64,000 nt of DNA from Chryseobacterium indologenes (lineage in GTDB: Bacteria > Bacteroidota > Bacteroidia > Flavobacteriales > Weeksellaceae): the NCBI RefSeq assembly GCF_018362995.1, contig NZ_CP074372.1, positions 2,790,001-2,854,000 on the forward strand, read 5' to 3'. Below are positions 46,138 through 54,259 of this stretch, one piece after another (the first letter of the stretch is position 1; every line of letters starts with the position of its first letter). Position numbers and translations under genes: made by a program. The notes beneath the pieces are model-generated. The model saw only the letters and a program-made list of their open reading frames with translations. It was not told the DNA's origin and ran no database searches.

Positions 46138-46151
46138 TTGTCATTTGACAA
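46138..46151. promoter_or_regulatory. Candidate Crp/Fnr operator, copy 1 (purA)
   Basis: Perfect palindrome TTGTCA-TT-TGACAA, upstream of purA and downstream of the Crp/Fnr gene. The identity with copy 2 extends over 19 bp (ATTGTCATTTGACAAAAAG, 46137-46155). Confidence 0.65.
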
Positions 46152-46233
46152 AAAGGAACTCAATTGTACAAAGTAAAATGTATTAATGACTAAAAACCAT
46201 CATTGATCAATTATCATTTATCATTAATAATTT

Positions 46234-46803
46234 CTAGACTATATTTCTCCTAATCCTGCTCAATGAAGAAGGCGTCACACCAAGATAAGATGCCAGCACA
46301 GATTGCGGAACCCTGTTGGCAAGACCTGGATAATGATTTAAAAAGTGAATATAACGTGATTTTGCATCCTGGTTCAGCATGATGCTCGCTACCTTCAGTT
46401 TATTTTCCACAACAAAAGCATGGATTCTTGCAAATAAAACCGGCCAGACTGTTATTTTCTCTTCCAGTATTTTAAAATGCTTAAGATCTATCACCTGCAA
46501 TACGGCATCGGTAATAGCTTCGATATCTTCGTGAGCAGGCAGCTGATCGGTAAACCCCTGAAAATCTCCGATAAATCTTCCTTCATAGATGAAATACCTG
46601 GTAAAATCATCTCCCTGTTTATTATAATACAAAGACCGGAAGACCCCTTCTTTCACAAAAGCAATTCTTTGGCTCACCTTTCCTGCTTCTATAAAAGGTT
46701 CTCCTTTCTTCACAGTAATTTCCTGAATTCCTTCAGCAATTAAAAGTTCATCCTGAGGATTAAGCGTCCCGAATTTTTTGATATAATTAAAAAGTTCTTC
46801 CAT
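46234..46803 (-). CDS. Crp/Fnr-family transcriptional regulator
   Basis: A 189-residue regulator with an N-terminal cyclic-nucleotide-binding-like beta barrel (about 20-115) and a C-terminal winged helix whose recognition part is VPQSVLASYLGVTPSSLSRIRRN. There are no Fnr cysteines, so an Fe-S oxygen sensor is unlikely, and the ligand is unknown. The start is at ATG 46803 (MEELFNY). Two identical TTGTCATTTGACAA palindromes lie on either side of the gene, consistent with control of itself, of purA (co-directional, downstream) and of ku (divergent). Confidence 0.88.
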   Translation of the reverse strand: MEELFNYIKKFGTLNPQDELLIAEGIQEITVKKGEPFIEAGKVSQRIAFVKEGVFRSLYYNKQGDDFTRYFIYEGRFIGDFQGFTDQLPAHEDIEAITDAVLQVIDLKHFKILEEKITVWPVLFARIHAFVVENKLKVASIMLNQDAKSRYIHFLNHYPGLANRVPQSVLASYLGVTPSSLSRIRRNIV

Positions 46804-46862
46804 ATTTTTTGTAACCACAGATTACGGAAATATAAAGGTATAAAAGTCCGGGCTAAAAACAA

Positions 46863-46876
46863 TTGTCATTTGACAA
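46863..46876. promoter_or_regulatory. Candidate Crp/Fnr operator, copy 2 (crp/ku divergent region)
   Basis: Second perfect TTGTCATTTGACAA, 60 bp upstream of the Crp/Fnr start codon and 71 bp upstream of the ku start codon, in the 144-bp divergent gap. Confidence 0.65.
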
Positions 46877-46947
46877 AAAGCCTATTAAAGGTACCACATG
46901 AGCCTCCAACGGCATGTTAATTGCTTGATTTTTAAAAACGTAAGACA

Positions 46948-47733
46948 ATGAAAGCAATTTGGAACGGCGCCATTGGCTTCGGTTTAGTCAACATTCCTGT
47001 TAAAATTTATTCGGCAACGGAAACCACAAAGTTGGATCTCGATATGCTCGACAAATCTGATTTTTCCAATATCCGGTTCAAAAGAGTAAATGAAAATACG
47101 GGAAAAGAAGTAAAATGGGAAAATATCGTCAAAGGTTATCTCATGGATGACAAATATATCGTTCTTGATGAGGAAGATTACGAAGCGGCAAGCCCCGAAA
47201 AGACAAAAATCCTCTCTATTGACCAGTTTGTAAAAGAGGCAGAAGTAGACAGTATGTATTTTGAAAATCCTTACTATCTGGAACCTCAGAAAAATGGGGA
47301 AAATGCGTACAGGCTTTTACTGAAAGCTCTTGAAAAAACAGGTATGGTAGGAATCGGAACGTTTGTGCTCCGTGAAACAGAAGCTATTGGAATGATCCGT
47401 CCTTACAAAGATGATATCCTTGTTCTCAACCGTTTGAGGTTTGATCAGGAAATAAGAGATTATAAAGATTTAAAAATTCCAGCTCAAAAAGCTCCGAAAC
47501 CGGCAGAACTTAAAATGGCGGTTAATCTTATTGAACAGCTTTCCCAGGAGTTTGATCCTGCGATGTACAAAGACACCTATTCTGATGAACTGATGAAAAT
47601 CATTAAGCAGAAAGCAAAAGGTAAAAATATAAAAGCTAAAAAAGCACAGCCTGCAAAAGAAGGTAAAGTGATTGACCTCATGGCACAGTTAAAAGCCAGC
47701 CTGAATACTTCTAAATCCAAATCCGCATCATAA
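46948..47733 (+). CDS. ku: Ku protein for non-homologous end joining
   Basis: A 261-residue bacterial Ku that binds double-strand breaks as a homodimer and recruits LigD. Seen: MKAIWNGAIGFGLVNIPVKIYSATE at the start, YYLEPQKNGENAYRLLLKALEKTG, and ELKMAVNLIEQL in the core; the C-terminal about 40 residues are Lys-rich, as in many bacterial Ku proteins. Its stop overlaps the ATG of the ligD phosphoesterase ORF by one base (47733), so the pair is one operon for end joining. A Crp-type palindrome lies upstream. Confidence 0.95.
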   Translation: MKAIWNGAIGFGLVNIPVKIYSATETTKLDLDMLDKSDFSNIRFKRVNENTGKEVKWENIVKGYLMDDKYIVLDEEDYEAASPEKTKILSIDQFVKEAEVDSMYFENPYYLEPQKNGENAYRLLLKALEKTGMVGIGTFVLRETEAIGMIRPYKDDILVLNRLRFDQEIRDYKDLKIPAQKAPKPAELKMAVNLIEQLSQEFDPAMYKDTYSDELMKIIKQKAKGKNIKAKKAQPAKEGKVIDLMAQLKASLNTSKSKSAS

Positions 47734-48338
47734 TGGCTCTCAAAGATTATAATAACAAAAGGAAGTTCGATGAAACCAGCGAACCGAAAGGAAAAACGAA
47801 GAAAAGCAAAGACAAACTTATTTTTGTAATTCAAAGGCATGCTGCGAGCAGACTTCATTATGATTTCCGGCTTGAAATGGAAGGTGTACTGAAAAGCTGG
47901 GCTGTTCCGAAAGGTCCTTCTTTAGATCCGAAAGACAAACGCCTCGCCATGATGGTGGAAGATCACCCTTATGATTATAAAGATTTTGAAGGAAATATTC
48001 CCGAAGGAAATTATGGTGCCGGACAGGTGGAAGTATGGGACAGCGGAACTTATGAGCCTTTGGAAGAAAACACTAAGCTTTCTGATGAAAAAGAGCTGCT
48101 GAAAGAATTACATGCAGGATCTTTAAAATTCATTTTACACGGCAAGAAACTGAAAGGTGAGTTTGCTTTGGTTAAAATGAAAAATACGGATGATAACTCA
48201 TGGCTACTGATCAAACATAAAGATGATTTTGCAGAAAGTCCATATGATGCTGAAGAAAACACCTCGTCAAAATCATTGGTTACAAAATTTTTAGAGGAAA
48301 AAAAAAGCCTAAAAATAAAGGAAAAAAAGAAGTCATAA
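47733..48338 (+). CDS. ligD: LigD 3'-phosphoesterase domain (5' part of split ligD)
   Basis: A 201-residue ORF matching the 3'-phosphoesterase module of LigD: KLIFVIQRHAASRLHYDFRLEMEGVLKSWAVPKGPS, MVEDHPYDYKDFEGNIPEGNYGAGQVEVWD and WLLIKHKDDFAE. This module removes 3'-phosphates and ribonucleotides at breaks before sealing. The ORF ends 33 bases after a run of nine A (48298-48306) with the low-complexity tail KSLKIKEKKKS. Adding one base in the run (or a -1 ribosomal slip on A AAA AAA) continues in frame into the ligase ORF, giving an 849-residue protein of normal LigD size and PE-Lig-Pol order. Thus this is probably the 5' half of one gene, either frameshifted or expressed by slippage. Confidence 0.88.
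   Translation: MALKDYNNKRKFDETSEPKGKTKKSKDKLIFVIQRHAASRLHYDFRLEMEGVLKSWAVPKGPSLDPKDKRLAMMVEDHPYDYKDFEGNIPEGNYGAGQVEVWDSGTYEPLEENTKLSDEKELLKELHAGSLKFILHGKKLKGEFALVKMKNTDDNSWLLIKHKDDFAESPYDAEENTSSKSLVTKFLEEKKSLKIKEKKKS
48298..48306 (+). other. A9 tract at the ligD frame switch
   Basis: Nine consecutive A inside codons GAA AAA AAA AGC. A -1 shift here leads directly from the phosphoesterase frame into the ligase frame (…AAA AAG CCT AAA…). A7 at 48322-48328 is a second possible site. Confidence 0.75.
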
Positions 48339-48409
48339 CTTCCGAAAAAACTTTCAGAAATTTCAATTCTTTAACAAACGAAAAAAAATTAAAGTCTTAC
48401 ATCAAACCC

Positions 48410-50281
48410 ATGCTGGCCAAGCTTTCCGAAGAAGCCTTCAATGATAAAGACTGGATTTTTGAAATAAAATGGGACGGCTACAGAGCTATTGCCGACTTAA
48501 GTCACGACGTTCCTCTCTTCTATTCCCGAAACGGAATTTCATTTTTATCCAAATTTGAAAAAATAGCACTGGAGTTCGAAAAACAGAAACATCACATGAT
48601 TCTGGATGGTGAAGTGGTAGCGTATGACGAACATGGAAAGCCTAATTTTCAGTTTTTGCAGCAAATCGGGGATAATCCCGATGCCGCTCTTGTTTATCAT
48701 GTTTTTGACCTTCTATGGCTGAATGGTCATTCTACAGAAGATCTTCCTTTTATCCAACGAAAGGAACTTTTAAAAGAGGCGCTGACAGAAACGGATCGCA
48801 TTAAATACTGTGATCATATTCCGGAAAAAGGTATTGAGTTTTTTGCACAAATGAGAAAAATGCAATTGGAAGGGATGATTGCAAAACGGGCAGAAAGTCA
48901 CTATATCGAAAATCACAGAACCAATGACTGGCTTAAAATCAAATTTTCCAACACAGAAGAGGTTATTATTTGTGGCCTCACAGAACCCAGAGGTTCAAGA
49001 AAAAGTTTTGGGGCTTTAATTTTAGGAAAATATCTAAATGGAAAGCTTACTTACTGCGGACATACAGGAACAGGTTTTAATAACGCTTCTTTAAAAGAGC
49101 TTTACCAAAAACTTCAGAAACTGGTTGTGAAAGCATCTCCATTCGAGATTATTCCCAAAACCAATATGCCGGTAACATGGACAAGGCCTGAACTGGTCTG
49201 TGAGATCAAATATTCTGAAATTACACGAGACGGAATCTTCAGACATCCTGTTTTTATAGGAATAAGAGAAGACAAAGATCTTAAAGAGATCAAAGATTCA
49301 TCCTTCACCGAAAAACCTAAAGAAATGAAAACAAAAACATCATCAAAAAAAACAGAAGTTTCCGAGAAAGAAAAAGAGATCACTTTGGACAAACATTTGG
49401 TAAAACTGACAAATCAGGATAAAATCTATTTCCCAAAAGATGACATTACTAAAGGAGACGTTATTAATTACTATCAATCGGTAGCGACTTATATCCTGCC
49501 TCATTTAAAAAACCGACCGCTTTCTCTAAACCGTTTTCCGAATGGAATTGAAGAACAGAGTTTTTATCAGAAAGATGCCGGAGATCATATTCCGGACTGG
49601 ATAAAAACCACACAGGTATATTCTGAATCCAATGATAAAAACATCGACTATATTTATTGTAATGACAAAGCAACTTTAGCCTACCTGAATAATTTAGGAT
49701 GTATAGACCTAAACCCCTGGAACAGTTCTTTACCGGATCTTGAGCATCCTGATTACTTGGTTTTAGACCTGGACCCTTCTTCCAAAAACACATTTGATGA
49801 GGTGATTGAAACAGCACTTCAGGTGAATGAGGTTTTAAAAACAATTAAAATAAAAGGCTACTGTAAAACTTCCGGAAGTACGGGAATTCATATCTATATT
49901 CCCATGGGATCTCATTACGATTTTGACCAGGTAAAAGATTTCGCCCATATTCTTATGAAACAAGTGAATGAAAGACTTCCTGAGATTACTACTTTAGAGC
50001 GAAGTCTTCAGAAAAGAGATAACAAAAAAATCTATCTCGATTATCTTCAAAACAGGACGGGACAAACTCTAGCAAGTGCCTACAGTCTGAGACCTAAACA
50101 GGGTGCATCAGTTTCAATGCCATTGGATTGGGATGAATTAAAACCCGGACTGAGACCTACGGATTTTAATATTAATAATGCTTTGGACAGGATCAAAGAG
50201 AAAGGAGATTTGTTTAAGCCGGTTCTGGGTAAGGGAATTGATATGATGAAGGCTTTGGAATTGCTACAAAATATTGATTAA
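48410..50281 (+). CDS. ligD: LigD ATP-dependent ligase and polymerase domains (3' part of split ligD)
   Basis: A 623-residue ORF counted from its first ATG. The ligase domain comes first: motif I EIKWDGYRA with the AMP-accepting Lys20, DGEVVAYD, EGMIAKRAES and DWLKIK, then the OB domain ending near residue 300. The primase-polymerase domain (about 330-620) follows, with KIYFPKDDITKGDVINYY, catalytic Asp453 and Asp455 in VLDLDP, and GSTGIHIYIPM. The frame is open further 5' than this ATG and reads RGKKKPKNKGKK across the A9 tract, so the true N-terminus is probably the phosphoesterase ORF through a one-base slip. By itself it starts only 20 residues before motif I, which could still be a functional ligase-polymerase. 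Confidence 0.9.
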   Translation: MLAKLSEEAFNDKDWIFEIKWDGYRAIADLSHDVPLFYSRNGISFLSKFEKIALEFEKQKHHMILDGEVVAYDEHGKPNFQFLQQIGDNPDAALVYHVFDLLWLNGHSTEDLPFIQRKELLKEALTETDRIKYCDHIPEKGIEFFAQMRKMQLEGMIAKRAESHYIENHRTNDWLKIKFSNTEEVIICGLTEPRGSRKSFGALILGKYLNGKLTYCGHTGTGFNNASLKELYQKLQKLVVKASPFEIIPKTNMPVTWTRPELVCEIKYSEITRDGIFRHPVFIGIREDKDLKEIKDSSFTEKPKEMKTKTSSKKTEVSEKEKEITLDKHLVKLTNQDKIYFPKDDITKGDVINYYQSVATYILPHLKNRPLSLNRFPNGIEEQSFYQKDAGDHIPDWIKTTQVYSESNDKNIDYIYCNDKATLAYLNNLGCIDLNPWNSSLPDLEHPDYLVLDLDPSSKNTFDEVIETALQVNEVLKTIKIKGYCKTSGSTGIHIYIPMGSHYDFDQVKDFAHILMKQVNERLPEITTLERSLQKRDNKKIYLDYLQNRTGQTLASAYSLRPKQGASVSMPLDWDELKPGLRPTDFNINNALDRIKEKGDLFKPVLGKGIDMMKALELLQNID

Positions 50282-50336
50282 AAAAAGCCCCCACATCATT
50301 ATAAATGCAGGAGTTTCTTAAAAAAATTAAATATAA

Positions 50337-51182
50337 TTATTTATTATAAACGTGAATATCTCTTTGCGGAAAAGGAATTCCGATTCCTGCTTTATCAAGA
50401 GCTTCTTTACAGCCTATAATAAGTTCTTCGTTCATCGCCCAGAAATTCTCTGTAGAAGTGCTTACTCTTATGGATAAATTGACAGCGCTTTCTCCAAGCT
50501 CAGTCACTACAACTTGCGGTGCTGGTGTTTCAAGAGCATATTGATTATTTTTAATAACATTCATTAAAATATCTTTGGTCTGCTTTAGATCCGCATCATA
50601 AGCAACTCCAATATCCAATGATGTTCTTCTTGTTCCCAGATGGGTAAAATTGGTAATACTGTTGTTTGAAACAACACCGTTAGGAATAACGATCAATTGG
50701 TTTTGTGGGGTAACTAGTTTTGTATGGAAAATATCTATTGCCTGCACAGTCCCTGAAACTCCAGAATTCGTAGAAATAAAGTCACCAATTTTAAAAGGCT
50801 TTAATAATAAAATTAAAATTCCTCCTGCAAAATTCGTCAGGGAGCCTTGTAAAGCTAAACCTACCGCCAAACCTGCTGCACCAATCATGGCAACAAATGC
50901 AGAGGTCTGCACTCCCAGCTGAGTTACAACAACAATAAACAACAGAATATTAAGTCCCCAGTTGATAATATTCAGCAGAAAATGCTGCAGAGAAGCTTCC
51001 ATATTACGTTTTTTGAAACCTTTCTCAATCAGTTTTTTAATCATTCTTATCATCCATGATCCAATCAGATAAATCAATAATGCAGAAATAACTGCGGTAA
51101 AAATTCTCGGCGCCCATGAAATTGCTGAAGAAATTAATGTGTCCCAGTGTTGTTGAATCTTGTTCAATTCTAAATCGTCCAT
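50337..51182 (-). CDS. MscS-family mechanosensitive ion channel
   Basis: A 281-residue small-conductance mechanosensitive channel. Three membrane segments (about 20-42, 65-90, 95-120) end in the pore-lining TM3 (VAMIGAAGLAVGLALQGSLTNFAGGILILLLKPF), followed by the MscS beta domain (VIPNGVVSNNSITNF) and the alpha/beta C-terminal domain. It releases solutes upon hypo-osmotic shock. Transcribed toward ligD; only a weak hairpin is seen between them (about 50282-50322). Confidence 0.93.
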   Translation of the reverse strand: MDDLELNKIQQHWDTLISSAISWAPRIFTAVISALLIYLIGSWMIRMIKKLIEKGFKKRNMEASLQHFLLNIINWGLNILLFIVVVTQLGVQTSAFVAMIGAAGLAVGLALQGSLTNFAGGILILLLKPFKIGDFISTNSGVSGTVQAIDIFHTKLVTPQNQLIVIPNGVVSNNSITNFTHLGTRRTSLDIGVAYDADLKQTKDILMNVIKNNQYALETPAPQVVVTELGESAVNLSIRVSTSTENFWAMNEELIIGCKEALDKAGIGIPFPQRDIHVYNK

Positions 51183-51504
51183 TTTATACTATGTGTTTAC
51201 TAATTATCAAAGAGATATTAAGTTCTGCAGGATTTAAAAATGAAATTGAATAGCAACTATCTAAAAAGAAATTTGCCTTCCACTTTAAAAGTGAAAGTAA
51301 ATGATATTATAGATTAAAATAGATTGGCAGCTGAACAGATTGTTTCAGCCTTACTCAATAATCATTCAGAAATTGAATCTTGCAGGAAGAAATAATTTTC
51401 GGGTCATAGAATTACAAAAACGGTACCGAAGTACTGTAATCACCAAAATTAATGTCCTTTAAAATTAAAATTATTAATAAAACGGTGTCTGCTGACGAAT
51501 ATTT
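51183..51504. other. 322 bp without a gene
   Basis: AT-rich; no hairpin, promoter box or repeat that I can support. Confidence 0.5.
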
Positions 51505-52239
51505 TTATGGTAGTTTTGCAGCCAGACTTTCCGGTAAAAGTCTAAGAATATGGTAAATAATTTTCCATTTGAAATTCGGAACAATGGTAAAGGAATTTCC
51601 TGCATTGACAATGTATTTTGCCACATAGTCCGGTTCCATGATCAAGGATTCATTCAATTCTAATCCTTCATTAATCTTTGTTCTGATATAGCCAATAACC
51701 AAAGCATTTACAATGATTTTTCGGGAAGCTAATTCCTGCCTCAACCCGGCCAGAAATTGAGTAAATGCAGCTTTTGTACTACCGTAAACAAAATTACTTT
51801 TTCTTCCTCTCACTCCGGACAGTGAAGAAAGACCAATTATTCTTTCCAGGTTTTTGTTGTCTTTATCCATTGCAATGATACTCAGGATAGATACTCCCCC
51901 CATATAATTCACTTCCATCATTTGCTTGGCACCTTTAAAATCGGTCAATGCTTTTTGATTATCAACTAAGTAACCTGCAGCATATACTACAATATGAGGT
52001 TTCATGGGAAGTTCAGAATAGAATTTCTGATGTGAATCAAAATCTGCGGCATCAAAATATAAAACAGAAACTTTTGAAGAGTCCAGATCATTTGACTTAA
52101 TAAAATCTTCCAGAGATTTTGTATTTCTGGAGGCTGTAATCACCGCAAAACCTTTTTCAATATATTGCTTTATACATTGTTTTGCTACATCTGAATTTGC
52201 TCCCAGAATAAGAACCGTTTTGTTTGTGTTTTGATTCAT
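51505..52239 (-). CDS. Short-chain dehydrogenase/reductase
   Basis: A 244-residue SDR. The nucleotide-binding motif is VLILGANSDVAKQC (a variant of TGxxxGxG); the catalytic residues are Ser in IGLSSLSGVRG and Tyr-x-x-x-Lys in YGSTKAAF. It resembles DltE/YdfG-like oxidoreductases of the decaprenyl-ribose epimerase type (ILGANSD), but the substrate cannot be told. A -7-like box TATCTTTG on the minus strand (52244-52251) lies only a few bases before the ATG, so the mRNA may be nearly leaderless. Confidence 0.9.
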   Translation of the reverse strand: MNQNTNKTVLILGANSDVAKQCIKQYIEKGFAVITASRNTKSLEDFIKSNDLDSSKVSVLYFDAADFDSHQKFYSELPMKPHIVVYAAGYLVDNQKALTDFKGAKQMMEVNYMGGVSILSIIAMDKDNKNLERIIGLSSLSGVRGRKSNFVYGSTKAAFTQFLAGLRQELASRKIIVNALVIGYIRTKINEGLELNESLIMEPDYVAKYIVNAGNSFTIVPNFKWKIIYHILRLLPESLAAKLP

Positions 52240-52321
52240 AGGACAAAGATAATTTTATTAAACACTAATGAACAAAAAAACGACTTAATCATTTTCATAT
52301 TTTTCTTGTTGATAAGTGTAT

Positions 52322-52361
52322 AAAAAGACTGCGGCGGGTGAACTTCGTTCACCCGCCGCAG
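52322..52361 (-). terminator. GC-rich perfect hairpin terminator after yajC
   Basis: Fifteen-bp perfect stem CTGCGGCGGGTGAAC (52329-52343) and its complement (52347-52361) with a TTC loop; on the minus strand TTTTTATA follows. It ends the nusB-DUF1573-yajC operon. Its GC content is strikingly higher than the surroundings. Confidence 0.85.
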
Positions 52362-52381
52362 CTAAATATTTTCAGACTGAA

Positions 52382-52744
52382 TTATTTCTTTTCTTCAGTT
52401 GCTGTTTCTTTTTTGTCATCTGCTTTATCTGCAGATTTTGTTTTATCTCCAAAACGAGATTCTGTCATTTCTCTGGAAACTGCTGCTTTTTCGAATTTCA
52501 GTTTTCCTGATAATGTTTCAATAACAAAACCATCATCCTGCACCTGAGCAATTCTTCCGTGAAGACCTGAGGTAAGAACTACTCTTGTTCCTACTTTAAG
52601 GTTTTCCTGAAAGTTTTTCTCTTGCTTTTGCTTTCTCATTTGAGGTCTTATCATCAGGAAATAAAATCCTACAAACATCACCCCCATCATGATCAGCATC
52701 ATAGGTGAAGACCCGCCTGCTGCCTGTAAAAATAGTGTCAACAT
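52382..52744 (-). CDS. yajC: Preprotein translocase subunit YajC
   Basis: A 120-residue membrane protein: one N-terminal helix (MMLIMMGVMFVGFYFLMIRPQ) and the conserved RPQMRKQKQEKNFQENLKVGTRVVLTSGLHGRI. YajC associates with SecDF and the Sec translocon. An acidic/basic low-complexity tail (KSADKADDKKETATEEKK) follows. 10 bp after the DUF1573 gene, last in the operon. Confidence 0.94.
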   Translation of the reverse strand: MLTLFLQAAGGSSPMMLIMMGVMFVGFYFLMIRPQMRKQKQEKNFQENLKVGTRVVLTSGLHGRIAQVQDDGFVIETLSGKLKFEKAAVSREMTESRFGDKTKSADKADDKKETATEEKK

Positions 52745-52754
52745 ATTGTTATTA

Positions 52755-53261
52755 TTATGGTTGGATATTCGCTGTGAATGTTAATCTGATTGGCGCTTTT
52801 TCTACGTTTGCAAAAACATCCGCATACTTCTGAACGTTACCGTCAAAGCTTGAAGAATCAAAATGCAATGTAACTTTTCCTTTTTTACCTGGCATAATCG
52901 GCTCTTTTGTGAAATCAGGAGCTGTACATCCGCATCCTGGCTTAACTTCAGAAATGATTAAAGGGTTTTTACCTGTATTGGTAATTTCATATACGTGCTG
53001 TACTTTGTCTCCTTTTTTGATTTTTCCAAAATCGAAGCTGTTTTCTGATAAAGCAACAGAGGTAGATGGTTCGTTAGAAACCGGAGCAGCTGATTCACCA
53101 GTTACAGGTGCTGCCGAAGAATCTGTGGTTACCGGAGCCGCAACAGCTGCAGAATCAGTAGTTGCAGTTTCAGTACTTTGAGTTTCTTTGTTTTCTTTTT
53201 TACATGAAACTAACCCAAAGCCTATAATAGACAAGGCGATAATTGATAACGTCTTTTTCAT
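52755..53261 (-). CDS. DUF1573-domain lipoprotein
   Basis: A 168-residue predicted lipoprotein: signal MKKTLSIIALSIIGFGLVSCKK with lipobox LVSC, an Ala/Thr/Ser/Val-rich linker (about 25-70), then the DUF1573 immunoglobulin-like domain (FDFGKIKKGDKVQHVYEITNTG, VKPGCGCTAPDFTKEPI). The CGC pair is a family hallmark; function is unknown. One base separates it from the nusB stop, so it is probably co-translated. Confidence 0.88.
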   Translation of the reverse strand: MKKTLSIIALSIIGFGLVSCKKENKETQSTETATTDSAAVAAPVTTDSSAAPVTGESAAPVSNEPSTSVALSENSFDFGKIKKGDKVQHVYEITNTGKNPLIISEVKPGCGCTAPDFTKEPIMPGKKGKVTLHFDSSSFDGNVQKYADVFANVEKAPIRLTFTANIQP

Positions 53262-53262
53262 T

Positions 53263-54168
53263 TTATATTCTATTTTGATCTTTACAATATTTATCTAAAA
53301 TACCATTGATGAAGATATTGGAACGGTCTGTAGCAAATACTTTTGCAATTTCAATATACTCATTAATAACAACTCTTGAAGGCGTGAAAGCAAAATTATC
53401 CAGTTCTGCAATCGCTGTAGACAAGATTACTTTATCCATTAAAGAAACTCTTTCCAGATCCCAGTTTTCAAGTCTTTCTCCCAGTTTTTTTTCATTGTTT
53501 TCCCAGTTGTTCAGAGTATCTTTCAACAGTTTTGCAGCGAAAGTTTTATCTTCTTCATCTTTAATCATTTTAATTAAAGTTCTGCTTTCTTCATCTTCTC
53601 TCAGGAAACCAATTGTTTTTTGTACCATGGAGTTGGCAATGTGAATATCATCATACCATGAAAGTTCTTTATCTCCAAGATAATCATGAAAATCTTCATT
53701 TTCAGCAATATATCTTAAAAATAATTTTCCGATAAACTTCTGATCTTCTTCAAAAGAGTATCCATCTTCTTTCATGAAATCCTGATAACGCTTTCCAGCA
53801 GTAATTCTTTGGAAAGTTTTTACCAATAGATCATCATGCATATCCCATTTCAACTGCTTATGCTGACCTGTAAAAAACAATCTTTCAGGATTTTCTTCCA
53901 GTTTAAGCAATACCTGGTTGTTGATGAATTTTTGGTTAGGATTAATGTCAGAATCAGTTTTAAGATATTTGTTCTTCCCAATTTCGATCTGGTGTTCTGC
54001 CAATTCTTTAAGAGCTACCAAAAAATTGAGCTGGTAAATGTATAGATAATAGATTTTTTCTATACCAGCAAACATGTTTTTCTCTAAAACATCAAATTTT
54101 ACAGGATTTTGGTAGTATGAATACACTGTCTGTACTACTTTTTCACGGATTTGTCGTCTTCCTAACAT
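53263..54168 (-). CDS. nusB: Transcription antitermination factor NusB, long Bacteroidota form
   Basis: A 301-residue protein: the N-terminal MLGRRQIREKVVQTVYSYYQ and the C-terminal NusB core (about 200-300) with KVILSTAIAELDNF, RVVINEYIEIAKVFATDRSNIFINGILD. The central about 100-residue insertion is typical of the family in this phylum. NusB with S10 binds boxA RNA in rRNA transcripts and prevents premature termination. First gene of nusB-DUF1573-yajC. Confidence 0.93.
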   Translation of the reverse strand: MLGRRQIREKVVQTVYSYYQNPVKFDVLEKNMFAGIEKIYYLYIYQLNFLVALKELAEHQIEIGKNKYLKTDSDINPNQKFINNQVLLKLEENPERLFFTGQHKQLKWDMHDDLLVKTFQRITAGKRYQDFMKEDGYSFEEDQKFIGKLFLRYIAENEDFHDYLGDKELSWYDDIHIANSMVQKTIGFLREDEESRTLIKMIKDEEDKTFAAKLLKDTLNNWENNEKKLGERLENWDLERVSLMDKVILSTAIAELDNFAFTPSRVVINEYIEIAKVFATDRSNIFINGILDKYCKDQNRI

Positions 54169-54190
54169 TCAAAGAGCTTTTTTATGGGTG

Positions 54191-54198
54191 CAAAGATA
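54191..54198 (-). promoter_or_regulatory. -7 box of nusB promoter
   Basis: TATCTTTG on the minus strand, 22 bp before the nusB ATG. Confidence 0.5.
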
Positions 54199-54259
54199 CA
54201 AAATTTAAAATTGATGAAATTCGTAGTGTGATGACATTTTTGTAATTTTGTACAACTAT

